Shown: in pieces, positions 1 through 6,282 of the stretch
Layout of the letters: each line of letters starts with the position of its first letter
Numbering within the stretch: position 1 is the first letter of the stretch
Assembly: GCA_028292305.1 (NCBI GenBank)
Contig: JAQGMQ010000214.1
Location: 1 to 10,155 of the forward strand
Length of the DNA: 10,155 nt
Direction: 5' to 3'
Origin: Rhodoferax sp.
Lineage (GTDB): Bacteria; Pseudomonadota; Gammaproteobacteria; Burkholderiales; Burkholderiaceae_C
Notes under the pieces: generated by a model
What the model saw: the letters and a program-made list of their open reading frames with translations, nothing else
Databases searched by the model: none
What the model was told of the DNA's origin: nothing
Position numbers and translations under genes: made by a program

Positions 1-1
1 G

Positions 2-694
2 ACGCTGGCCGAGCTTGGCGCCAACCCGGCGGTGCGCGCCGTGGTGCTGCGCGGCGACGGCGACAAGGCCTTCGTCTCCGGCGCCGACATTTCCGAATTC
101 GGCGAGAAACGCAACGACCCGGCCGGCGTGGCGGCCTATGACGCCGCCGTGGCCAACGCGCAGGCCGCGCTGGCCAGCCTGCGTTGCCCGGTGATCGCTG
201 CCGTCAGCGGCGTCTGCTACGGCGGCGGGCTCGGCCTGATCCTGGCCTGCGACCTGCGTTATGCCGCACCCAACGCCAGGTTCCGCATGCCGGCCGCCCG
301 CCTCGGCCTGGGCTATGCGTTCAAGGGCATCCAGCGCATGGCCGCGGTGCTGGGCGTGGCCCGGGCCAGCGAGCTGTTCTACACCGCGCGGGTGTATGGC
401 GCCGAAGAAGCCGCGCGCATCGGCCTGGTGTCGGGCCTGCACGACGACGTGTTCGCCTGGGCCGCGGCCACGGCCGCCGAGATCGCCGCCAACGCGCCGC
501 TGACCGTGCAGGCCGCCAAGCAGGCCTTCAACGCGGTGCTCAAATCCGCCGACGCGCAGGCAGCCAGCGCAGACATCGCCGCCGACATTGCGGCCGTGGA
601 CGTCGCGGTGAAGGCCTGCTTCAAGAGCGACGACTACGCCGAGGGCCGGGCCGCGTTCGCCGAAAAACGCACGCCGGACTTCAAGGGCCGCTGA
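2..694 (+). CDS. Enoyl-CoA hydratase/isomerase family (crotonase) protein, 5'-truncated
   Basis: The reading frame is open from the first bases of the window, so the true start lies upstream; the GTG at 32 is an internal valine codon. The visible 230 residues cover most of a crotonase fold, usually about 260 residues. Seen: the first oxyanion-hole region with FVSGADISEF (about 73-102), the glycine-rich second oxyanion-hole segment YGGGLGL (218-238) followed by ACDLRYA, and the usual helical C-terminus. Crotonases act on acyl-CoA thioesters in the cytoplasm by stabilising an enolate; hydration in beta-oxidation is the commonest role. Odd: the two glutamates of canonical enoyl-CoA hydratases (rat Glu144 and Glu164) align to Gly (233-235) and Ala (293-295), so hydratase activity should not be assumed. 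Isomerase, hydrolase, decarboxylase or lyase are alternatives. It lies 80 bases before the transporter genes and may belong to the same catabolic unit. Fold assignment is firm; the reaction is not. Confidence 0.9.
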   Translation, partial: TLAELGANPAVRAVVLRGDGDKAFVSGADISEFGEKRNDPAGVAAYDAAVANAQAALASLRCPVIAAVSGVCYGGGLGLILACDLRYAAPNARFRMPAARLGLGYAFKGIQRMAAVLGVARASELFYTARVYGAEEAARIGLVSGLHDDVFAWAAATAAEIAANAPLTVQAAKQAFNAVLKSADAQAASADIAADIAAVDVAVKACFKSDDYAEGRAAFAEKRTPDFKGR

Positions 695-762
695 CACCTA
701 AATCTCAGGCGTTGACCGCGCGCCGACCGATCCCCCGTTCTGCCAATTTTTTTAAACAACCT

Positions 763-766
763 GGAG
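763..766 (+). promoter_or_regulatory. Ribosome binding site of the substrate-binding protein gene
   Basis: GGAG lies 8 bases before the ATG at 775. It fixes the start inside a much longer open frame and agrees with the signal peptide beginning there. Confidence 0.75.
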
Positions 767-774
767 TGTGGAAG

Positions 775-1761
775 ATGAAAATCAGTACTGCCATCATGGC
801 GGCCTTCGCGGCCGTGACCTCCCTGGTGGCCAGCGCCGCCCATGCCGTCGGCCCCGCGCCCGCGCCCCTGGCCCAGCGCGAGACGCTGACCATCGGCTTC
901 GTCAAGGTGGGCCATCTCGCGCCGCTGCTCAACATCGAGGAAGAACTCAAGAAGTTCAACGTCGACGTGAAGCGGGCCGAGTTCGTGCGTTACGCCGATG
1001 CCCGCACGGCGCTGATGTCCAACTCGGTTGACATCTCGGCCGTCGGCCCCGGCGACCTGGCCATCGCCGCGTCGCAGGGCAGCAAGAACCTGGTCGGCCT
1101 GACCGGCGTGGCCGGCTCGGCGAAGAACCTGGTGGTGCGCAAGGGCGTGGTCATCAACGACTGGAAGGACATCGCGGGCAAGAAGATCGGCATTGCGCCG
1201 GGCTCGGCGGTGTGGTTCCAGTGGGCCATGACGCTGATCGAAAAAGGCATTCCGTACAACAGCTTCACGCCGGTCAACATCCAGGGCGGCGGCACCGCCT
1301 TCGTGCAGGCCATCAAGAAGGGCGACATCGACGCCATGGTGCTGTGGGAACCCTTCGAGTCGCAGGCCGTGGCCGAGGGTGACGCCTACTTCGCCAAGAA
1401 CCTGGAATACAGCCAGTCCAAGGCCGTGGGCGCCGAGCTGGGCATGCTGGCCGCGTCGCGCGACGCCATGACCAACAAGCAGGAGGCGATCCGCCGCTTC
1501 CTGTGGGTCTACCTGAACGCCGAGGAGCAGATGGCCAGGAACCCCGACCAGTTCGCCGACGCCTATGCCAAGTACACCGGCCTGCCCATCGCCACGACCC
1601 GCGAGTCGTCGAAGATCATCAAGCTCGGCGGCGTGTTGACCAAGGAGCAGGTCAAGCTGCAGGCCGATGCCGCGTTCAAGCAGGGCATCGTGCAGAAGGA
1701 CGTCGGCACCGAGGCCGCCGCCCTGTATGACGACGCCATGGCGCGCGACATCCGGCGCTGA
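775..1761 (+). CDS. NitT/TauT-type ABC transporter substrate-binding protein
   Basis: A 328-residue periplasmic solute-binding protein that would deliver a small organic anion or amine-containing ligand to the permease encoded next. The start ATG at 775 is chosen because it follows a GGAG Shine-Dalgarno (763-766) at 8 bases and begins a classic signal peptide: MK, a hydrophobic core at about 5-19, then AHA/V cleavage after residue 24. The same frame is open far upstream but only as a shadow of the crotonase gene. The mature part has the NMT1/THI5/SsuA-like layout: LTIGFVKVGHLAPLL at the N-terminus, the hinge segment VGPGDLAIAASQG, and GKKIGIAPGSAVWFQWAM leading lobe 2. The family includes taurine, aliphatic sulfonate, nitrate, thiamine-precursor and aromatic acid binders; specificity cannot be read here. 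The preceding gap (695-774) holds a seven-T run (747-753) but no convincing promoter or terminator. Permease and ATPase follow within 6 bases each. Confidence 0.93.
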   Translation: MKISTAIMAAFAAVTSLVASAAHAVGPAPAPLAQRETLTIGFVKVGHLAPLLNIEEELKKFNVDVKRAEFVRYADARTALMSNSVDISAVGPGDLAIAASQGSKNLVGLTGVAGSAKNLVVRKGVVINDWKDIAGKKIGIAPGSAVWFQWAMTLIEKGIPYNSFTPVNIQGGGTAFVQAIKKGDIDAMVLWEPFESQAVAEGDAYFAKNLEYSQSKAVGAELGMLAASRDAMTNKQEAIRRFLWVYLNAEEQMARNPDQFADAYAKYTGLPIATTRESSKIIKLGGVLTKEQVKLQADAAFKQGIVQKDVGTEAAALYDDAMARDIRR

Positions 1762-1767
1762 ACCGGC

Positions 1768-2559
1768 ATGAAGCGATTCCAACGTCTTCTTCTCGGGCTG
1801 GTGGTGCCGTTCCTGGTGCTGCTGGTCTGGCAGATCGCCGGCAGCCGCGAAAGCATGGCCGGCATCGTGCCCACGCCGCTGGCGGTGCTCGAGGGCTGGA
1901 AAGGCTGGGTCTTCGGCCAGCCCGGCCTGGGCCTCAACCCCTACCAGGGCACCTGGCTGTCGAACGTGCAGTACTCGGCCATGCGCGTGGCGCAGGGCTT
2001 TGTGCTGGCGGCGCTGCTGGGCATACCGCTGGGCCTGATGATCGGCTGGAGCAAGCTGGTGTCGCAGCTGTTCGACCCGCTGGTGCAAAGCCTGCGGCCG
2101 ATCCCGATCACCGCCTGGTTGCCTTTTTCGATCGCGCTGTTCGGCATCCGCGACATCGGCTCGGTGTTCCTGATCTTCCTGGGTGGCTTCTACGCCATCG
2201 TCGTCAACGCCACACAAGGGGCGCGCGACGTCGAGCGCAACCTGGTGCGCGCCGCGCTGATGATGGGCGCCACCCGCGGCCAATTGCTGCGCCGCGTGGT
2301 GATGCCCGCGGCCATGCCGTCGATCTTCACCGGGCTGCGCATCGGCCTGGGTATTTCATGGACGGCGGTGATCGTCTCCGAGATGGTGGCCGTCAAGTCG
2401 GGCCTGGGCTATGTGCTGTGGGACGCGTATTACGTCGGCCGCATGGACATCGTGCTGGCCGACATGGTGTCCATCGGCGCCATGGGTTATCTCAGCGACC
2501 GCCTCATCGTCCTGCTCGAGCAGCGCGTGCTGCGCTGGCGCATCCTCCAGAACCACTGA
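1768..2559 (+). CDS. NitT/TauT-type ABC transporter permease
   Basis: A 263-residue integral inner-membrane protein, the usual size for SsuC/TauC-type permeases. Hydrophobic segments are visible at about residues 7-25, 66-90, 108-120, 131-150, 187-208 and 230-250, consistent with six membrane spans. The cytoplasmic EAA loop that docks the ATPase is recognisable at about 162-186 (AALMMGATRGQLLRRVVMPA). The start ATG is only 6 bases after the binding-protein stop and has no clear Shine-Dalgarno, so translation is probably coupled to the upstream gene. It would act as a homodimer with two copies of the ATPase encoded 6 bases downstream. Family membership (binding-protein-dependent transport, SsuC/TauC branch) is secure; the transported compound is not known. 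Confidence 0.93.
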   Translation: MKRFQRLLLGLVVPFLVLLVWQIAGSRESMAGIVPTPLAVLEGWKGWVFGQPGLGLNPYQGTWLSNVQYSAMRVAQGFVLAALLGIPLGLMIGWSKLVSQLFDPLVQSLRPIPITAWLPFSIALFGIRDIGSVFLIFLGGFYAIVVNATQGARDVERNLVRAALMMGATRGQLLRRVVMPAAMPSIFTGLRIGLGISWTAVIVSEMVAVKSGLGYVLWDAYYVGRMDIVLADMVSIGAMGYLSDRLIVLLEQRVLRWRILQNH

Positions 2560-2565
2560 GTCTTC

Positions 2566-3315
2566 ATGCCTGCCATCCACATCCAACAACTGAGCAAGAC
2601 CTATCCCGGCGAGCCGCCCGTGCTGGCCCTGGACCAGGTCGATCTGGCCATCGAGCCCGGTGAATTCGTCGCGCTGCTCGGGCCTTCGGGCTGCGGCAAG
2701 TCGACCTTGCTGAACCTGGTCGCCGGCTTCGAGAAAAGCAGCGTCGGCAGCCTCGCCGTACACGGCAAGCCGGTCGACAAGCCCGGGCCGGACCGCGGCG
2801 TGGTGTTCCAGGAGGCGGCGCTGTTCCCCTGGCTCAACGTCTGGGAGAACGTGATCTTCGGCCCCAAGACCCAGGGCCTGCCAGCGAAGGACTACGAGGC
2901 CCGCGCCAACGAGATGCTGCGCATCGTCGGCCTGGCCGACTTCAAGCAACACCTGCCGGTGCAGCTGTCGGGCGGCATGCGGCAACGCGTGGGCATCGCC
3001 CGCATCCTGACCATGGGCTCGCAGGTGCTGCTGATGGACGAACCCTTCGGCGCGCTCGACGCGCAGACGCGGCTGAGCATGCAGGAGCTGCTGCTGTCGG
3101 TTTGGCAACAGCTCAAGCCGACCATCGTCTTCGTCACGCACGACATCGACGAGGCGCTGTTCCTGGCCGACACGGTGTATGTGATGTCGGCGCGGCCGGG
3201 CCGCATCCAGGCGCGCATCACCGTGCCGCTGGCCCGCCCGCGCACCATCGAAGACACCACCAGCGAAGCCTTCAACACCATGAAGCGAGAAATCCTGCGG
3301 CAGATTCGCCACTGA
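2566..3315 (+). CDS. NitT/TauT-type ABC transporter ATP-binding protein
   Basis: A 249-residue ATPase that powers the importer, related to SsuB/TauB. All nucleotide-binding motifs are intact: Walker A GPSGCGKST (39-47, Lys45), Q-loop Gln82 in VFQEAALFPW, signature LSGGMRQR (134-141), Walker B with Asp158 and Glu159 in LLMDEPFGALD, and H-loop His192 in VTHDIDEAL. It is a stand-alone ABC domain without a long C-terminal regulatory extension. The ATG follows the permease stop by 6 bases. The last codons (QIRH, stop) are the first unit of an 11-bp tandem repeat that continues into the intergenic region, so the exact C-terminus may have been set by repeat expansion. The encoded domain itself is complete. 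Function as importer ATPase is secure; the substrate is unknown. Confidence 0.95.
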   Translation: MPAIHIQQLSKTYPGEPPVLALDQVDLAIEPGEFVALLGPSGCGKSTLLNLVAGFEKSSVGSLAVHGKPVDKPGPDRGVVFQEAALFPWLNVWENVIFGPKTQGLPAKDYEARANEMLRIVGLADFKQHLPVQLSGGMRQRVGIARILTMGSQVLLMDEPFGALDAQTRLSMQELLLSVWQQLKPTIVFVTHDIDEALFLADTVYVMSARPGRIQARITVPLARPRTIEDTTSEAFNTMKREILRQIRH

Positions 3316-3368
3316 TTCGCCACCGAGTCGCCACTGACCCGCCACTGACCCGTCATCGATTCGCCTCG
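3303..3368 (+). repeat. Imperfect 11-bp tandem repeat across the ATPase stop codon
   Basis: Six contiguous 11-base units can be read with consensus GAYYCGCCACT: 3303-3313, 3314-3324, 3325-3335, 3336-3346, 3347-3357 and 3358-3368. The first four differ from each other at one to three positions; the last two are more degenerate. The first unit encodes the end of the ATPase and the array fills most of the spacer before the PuuE-like gene at 3395. The period is close to one helical turn. Slippage-driven duplication of the gene end is the simplest origin; a protein-binding array is possible but unproven. Confidence 0.8.
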
Positions 3369-3394
3369 CCAAAGACTCCACCCCAAGACACACC

Positions 3395-4273
3395 ATGGCC
3401 AACCCACGCATCCCCTACCGCTTCTCCAACGAAGGCCCCGCGCTCGCGCCGCACCCGGAGGGCAACATCCTCGTGCACCTGGTCGTCAACGTCGAGCACT
3501 GGGAGTTCGACGCGCCCATGCCGCGCACCATCATCACGCCGCCGCACGGCAAGGAAACCGTGCCCGACGTGCCCAACTTCAGCTGGGTCGACTACGGCAT
3601 GCGCTGCGGCCTGCCGCGCATCATCGAGGCCATCACGGCCCGCGGGCTGACCGCCTCCACCAGCTTCAACGCCGGCGTCATCCAAGCCTATCCGCGCGCG
3701 GCGGAAGCCATGCACGCGGCCGGCTGGGAATTCATCGGCCATGGCATCCACCAGAAATCGCTGAACCATGCCGGCGCCGAAGACGAAGTGGTGCGCACCA
3801 GCCTGGACATGATCAGCGCGTTCACCGGCCAGCGCCCGCGCGGCTGGCTCGGCCCGGGCCTGCGCGAAAGCCACACCACGCCGGAGACGCTGAAGTCAGC
3901 GGGCGTGGACTATGTTTTCGACTGGGTGGTCGACGACCTGCCCAACTGGCTGGCCACCGCCAACGGCCCGCTGCTCAGCCTGCCCTACAACCTGGAGTTG
4001 AACGACTCCATCATCTATGCGGTCGAGAAACATGCGTCCGACGAGATGTTCCTGCGGGTGCGCAACACCGCCGAGCTGTTCGTGCGCGAAGCCGCCACCC
4101 GCCCACGCGTCCTCACGCTGGGCCTGCACCCGCACCTGATCGGCGTACCCCACCGCTTCGGCTCCTTCGAACGCATGCTCGACCTGCTGATGGCCACGCC
4201 CGGCGTGTGTTTTCTGCAAGGCCACGACATCGCCGACTGGTTCACCGCCCAGGTGCCCGCCCCCGCGGCCTGA
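3395..4273 (+). CDS. PuuE-like polysaccharide deacetylase-family (NodB-fold) hydrolase, CE4-1
   Basis: A 292-residue cytoplasmic NodB-fold protein with no signal peptide, which argues against a cell-wall polysaccharide substrate. As in the PuuE (metal-independent allantoinase) branch, the classical TFDD motif is replaced by a Glu-containing strand (VVNVEHWEF, Glu34). Other conserved landmarks are the GWEFIGHG motif 2 (His116, then His119), RGWLGPG (about 149-155), DWVVDDLP, and the motif-5 block LGLHPHLIGVPHR (His245, His247). Known relatives include PuuE-type allantoinase and, as I recall it, a Pseudomonas cyclic imide hydrolase of similar length; both cleave a cyclic C-N bond. An amidohydrolase acting on a ureide, imide or N-acyl compound is therefore a better guess than chitin or peptidoglycan deacetylation. 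ATG 3395 begins the conserved N-terminus. It sits between the importer and CoA-metabolism genes and has three homologues downstream. Fold is confident, substrate is not. Confidence 0.88.
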   Translation: MANPRIPYRFSNEGPALAPHPEGNILVHLVVNVEHWEFDAPMPRTIITPPHGKETVPDVPNFSWVDYGMRCGLPRIIEAITARGLTASTSFNAGVIQAYPRAAEAMHAAGWEFIGHGIHQKSLNHAGAEDEVVRTSLDMISAFTGQRPRGWLGPGLRESHTTPETLKSAGVDYVFDWVVDDLPNWLATANGPLLSLPYNLELNDSIIYAVEKHASDEMFLRVRNTAELFVREAATRPRVLTLGLHPHLIGVPHRFGSFERMLDLLMATPGVCFLQGHDIADWFTAQVPAPAA

Positions 4274-4303
4274 CCAAGAAGCAAGAAAGCACGAAAGAAC
4301 TCC

Positions 4304-5083
4304 ATGGATCTTCAACTGCAAGGCCGGCGCGTGCTGGTCACCGGCGGCTCCAAGGGCATCGGCCTGGCGATCGCGCTGTCGTTCGCCCGCGAAGGCGCGC
4401 TGCCCACCCTGGTGTCGCGTTCAGCCGACACGCTTGACGCGGCCACCGCCACCATCCTGGCCGAGACCGGCGTGCGCGCCACGGCGCTCGCGCTGGACAT
4501 GGGCCAGCCCGGCGCCGAAGCCGCGTTGCTGGCCCAGGCCGGCGACTTCGACATCCTGGTCAACAACGCCGGCGCCATCCCCGGCGGCGCGCTGGCCGAC
4601 ATCGACGAATCCCGCTGGCGCCAGGCCTGGGAGCTGAAGCTCTTCGGCTACATCAACCTGGTGCGCGCCGTGCTGCCGCGCATGCAGGCCCGCGGGGCCG
4701 GCGTCATCGCCAACATCATCGGCATGGCCGGCGCCGCACCGCGCAGCGAATACATCGCCGGCTCGGCCGCGAACGCCGCGCTGATGGCCTTCACCCAGGC
4801 CGTGGGCGCGGCCAGTCCGCGCAGTGGCGTGCGCGTGTTCGGCATCAACCCCTCACCCACCCGCAGCGACCGCATGGAAGCCATGCTGCGCGCCAAGGCC
4901 ACGGCGCAATTCGGCGATGCCGACCGCTGGATGGAACTCACCACGCAACTGCCCTTCGGCCGCCTGGCGGAACCGCGCGAGATCGCTGACATCACCGCCT
5001 TCTGCTGTTCGCCGCTGGCGGGCTACCTGAGCGGCACCGTCATCAACGTGGACGGCGGGCAGATGTACGCCACGCCGGGCTGA
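4304..5083 (+). CDS. Short-chain dehydrogenase/reductase family protein with non-canonical active site
   Basis: A 259-residue SDR with a complete Rossmann core: cofactor motif TGGSKGIG (13-20), NNAG at 87-90, and a C-terminal INVDGG segment typical of FabG-like proteins. Arg/Ser after the glycine motif and SRS at the end of beta-2 would suit NADP(H) or NAD(H); this is not decidable by eye. The expected role is oxidation of a hydroxyacyl-CoA or another alcohol. Odd: the catalytic region does not match the Ser-Tyr-xxx-Lys rule. Tyr150 is present, but the YxxxK lysine is Ser154 (YIAGS), the catalytic serine position is Gly140 (IIGMAG), and the segment between them is shorter than usual. I recall a similar YIAGSAxNAAL pattern in other proteobacterial SDRs, so this may be a genuine subfamily rather than decay. 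It starts 30 bases after CE4-1 and ends 28 bases before the acyl-CoA dehydrogenase, in apparent operon. Reaction uncertain. Confidence 0.88.
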   Translation: MDLQLQGRRVLVTGGSKGIGLAIALSFAREGALPTLVSRSADTLDAATATILAETGVRATALALDMGQPGAEAALLAQAGDFDILVNNAGAIPGGALADIDESRWRQAWELKLFGYINLVRAVLPRMQARGAGVIANIIGMAGAAPRSEYIAGSAANAALMAFTQAVGAASPRSGVRVFGINPSPTRSDRMEAMLRAKATAQFGDADRWMELTTQLPFGRLAEPREIADITAFCCSPLAGYLSGTVINVDGGQMYATPG

Positions 5084-5111
5084 CGCCGGCCCCGGCAACC
5101 AGAGACAAGAC

Positions 5112-6281
5112 ATGTTCAAGCAACGCAATCCGAAATATGAATTCGCCGACCTGCGCGACGGTGTGCGCTCGGTCGTCACCCCCTTCGACGCACGCTACTG
5201 GCAGGAAGTGGACGACGCCCGCGCCTTTCCCGAACGCTTCGTCAACGCACTCACCGAAGCCGGCTGGCTGTCGGCGTTGATCCCCGAGGAATACGGTGGC
5301 TCGAGCCTGTCGCTCACCGAAGCCAGCGTGGTCATGGAGGAGATCAACCGCGCCGGCGGCAACTCCGGCGCCTGCCACGGCCAGATGTACGTGATGGGCT
5401 GCATCGTGCGCCACGGCTCCGAGCAACAGAAGCGGGACCTGTTGCCGCGCATCGCCAGCGGCGAAATCCGCCTGCAGTCGATGGCCGTGACCGAGCCGAG
5501 CACCGGCAGCGACACCACCAAGCTCAAGACCACGGCCGTGCTGAAGGGCGACCGCTACATCGTCAACGGCCAGAAGGTGTGGACCTCGCGGCTGCAGCAC
5601 TCCGACTACATGCTGCTGCTGGCGCGCACCACGCCGCTGGCCGAGGTGAAGAAGAAGTCCGAAGGCCTGTCGGTGTTTCTGGTGGACTTGCGCAACGAGA
5701 TCGGCAAGACCATCACCGTGCGCCCGATTCGCAACATGGTCAACCACGAGACCAACGAGATCTTCATCGACAAGCTGGAGATCCCGGTGGAGAACCGGAT
5801 TGGTGAGGAAGGCAAGGGCCTGAAATACATCCTCGACGGCCTGAACGCCGAGCGCGCGTTGATCGCCGCCGAGTGCATCGGCGACGGCTACTGGTTCGTC
5901 GAAAAGGCCACGGCCTATGCCAACGACCGGGTGGTGTTCGACCGGCCGATCGGCAAGAACCAGGGCATCCAGTTTCCGATCGCGCGGGCCTATGTGAACG
6001 TGGAAGCCGCCAGCCTGATGCGCTACGCCGCCTGCGAGCTGTTCGATGCCGGCAAGGACTGCGGCGCGGAGGCCAACATGGCCAAGCTGCTGGCCGCCGA
6101 CGCTTCCTGGGAAGCGGCCAACGCCTGCCTGCAGACCCACGGCGGCTTCGGCTTCGCGGCCGAATACGACATCGAGCGCAAGTTCCGCGAGACCCGGCTC
6201 TACCAGGTGGCGCCGATCTCGACCAACCTCATCCTGTCGTACGTGGGCGAACACGTGCTCGGCATGCCGAGGTCGTACTGA
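5112..6281 (+). CDS. Acyl-CoA dehydrogenase family flavoprotein
   Basis: A 389-residue full-length acyl-CoA dehydrogenase that would introduce a 2,3 double bond into an acyl-CoA, passing electrons from FAD to electron-transfer flavoprotein. The domain order is standard: helical N-domain with LIPEEYGGSSLSLTE, the beta-domain with SMAVTEPSTGSDTTKLKTTA and NGQKVWTSRLQHSDY, and a C-terminal four-helix domain with THGGFGFAAEYDIERKFRETR. The usual C-terminal catalytic glutamate (YEGT in MCAD/SCAD) is absent: the position reads YQVAPIS. A glutamate instead sits in LNAERALIA (Glu247), where isovaleryl-CoA and long-chain acyl-CoA dehydrogenases carry their base, so activity is plausible and a branched or unusual acyl chain is possible. 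The ATG at 5112 follows an AGAGACAAGA purine stretch. It ends one base before the MaoC-like gene, indicating tight coupling with the next step, hydration. Substrate unknown. Confidence 0.93.
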   Translation: MFKQRNPKYEFADLRDGVRSVVTPFDARYWQEVDDARAFPERFVNALTEAGWLSALIPEEYGGSSLSLTEASVVMEEINRAGGNSGACHGQMYVMGCIVRHGSEQQKRDLLPRIASGEIRLQSMAVTEPSTGSDTTKLKTTAVLKGDRYIVNGQKVWTSRLQHSDYMLLLARTTPLAEVKKKSEGLSVFLVDLRNEIGKTITVRPIRNMVNHETNEIFIDKLEIPVENRIGEEGKGLKYILDGLNAERALIAAECIGDGYWFVEKATAYANDRVVFDRPIGKNQGIQFPIARAYVNVEAASLMRYAACELFDAGKDCGAEANMAKLLAADASWEAANACLQTHGGFGFAAEYDIERKFRETRLYQVAPISTNLILSYVGEHVLGMPRSY

Positions 6282-6282
6282 C

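Noticed and set aside
712..740. TTGACC as a -35 box for the ABC operon
   Set aside because: At 16-18 base spacing there is only CCGTTC-like sequence, with no acceptable -10.
708..753. Possible terminator before the ABC genes (GGCG/CGCC pairing and a seven-T run)
   Set aside because: The stem is only 4 bp and the T run is more than 20 bases away from it, so it does not form an intrinsic terminator.
184..774. N-terminal extension of the binding-protein frame upstream of 775
   Set aside because: The extension is Arg/Gly-rich frame-shadow of the crotonase gene, whereas ATG 775 has a ribosome site and a clean signal peptide.
634..2283. A 549-codon open frame on the minus strand opposite the binding protein and permease genes
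   Set aside because: Its composition (rich in Arg, His, Gln, Gly, Ala) is the usual mirror of GC-rich coding sequence. It crosses three well-supported plus-strand genes and shows no recognisable domain.
3303..3368. CRISPR-like array
   Set aside because: Units are directly adjacent 11-mers with no spacers, so this is a simple tandem repeat.
3395..4273. Secreted chitin or peptidoglycan deacetylase
   Set aside because: There is no signal peptide or membrane anchor, the TFDD metal motif is absent, and the neighbours are importer and CoA genes.
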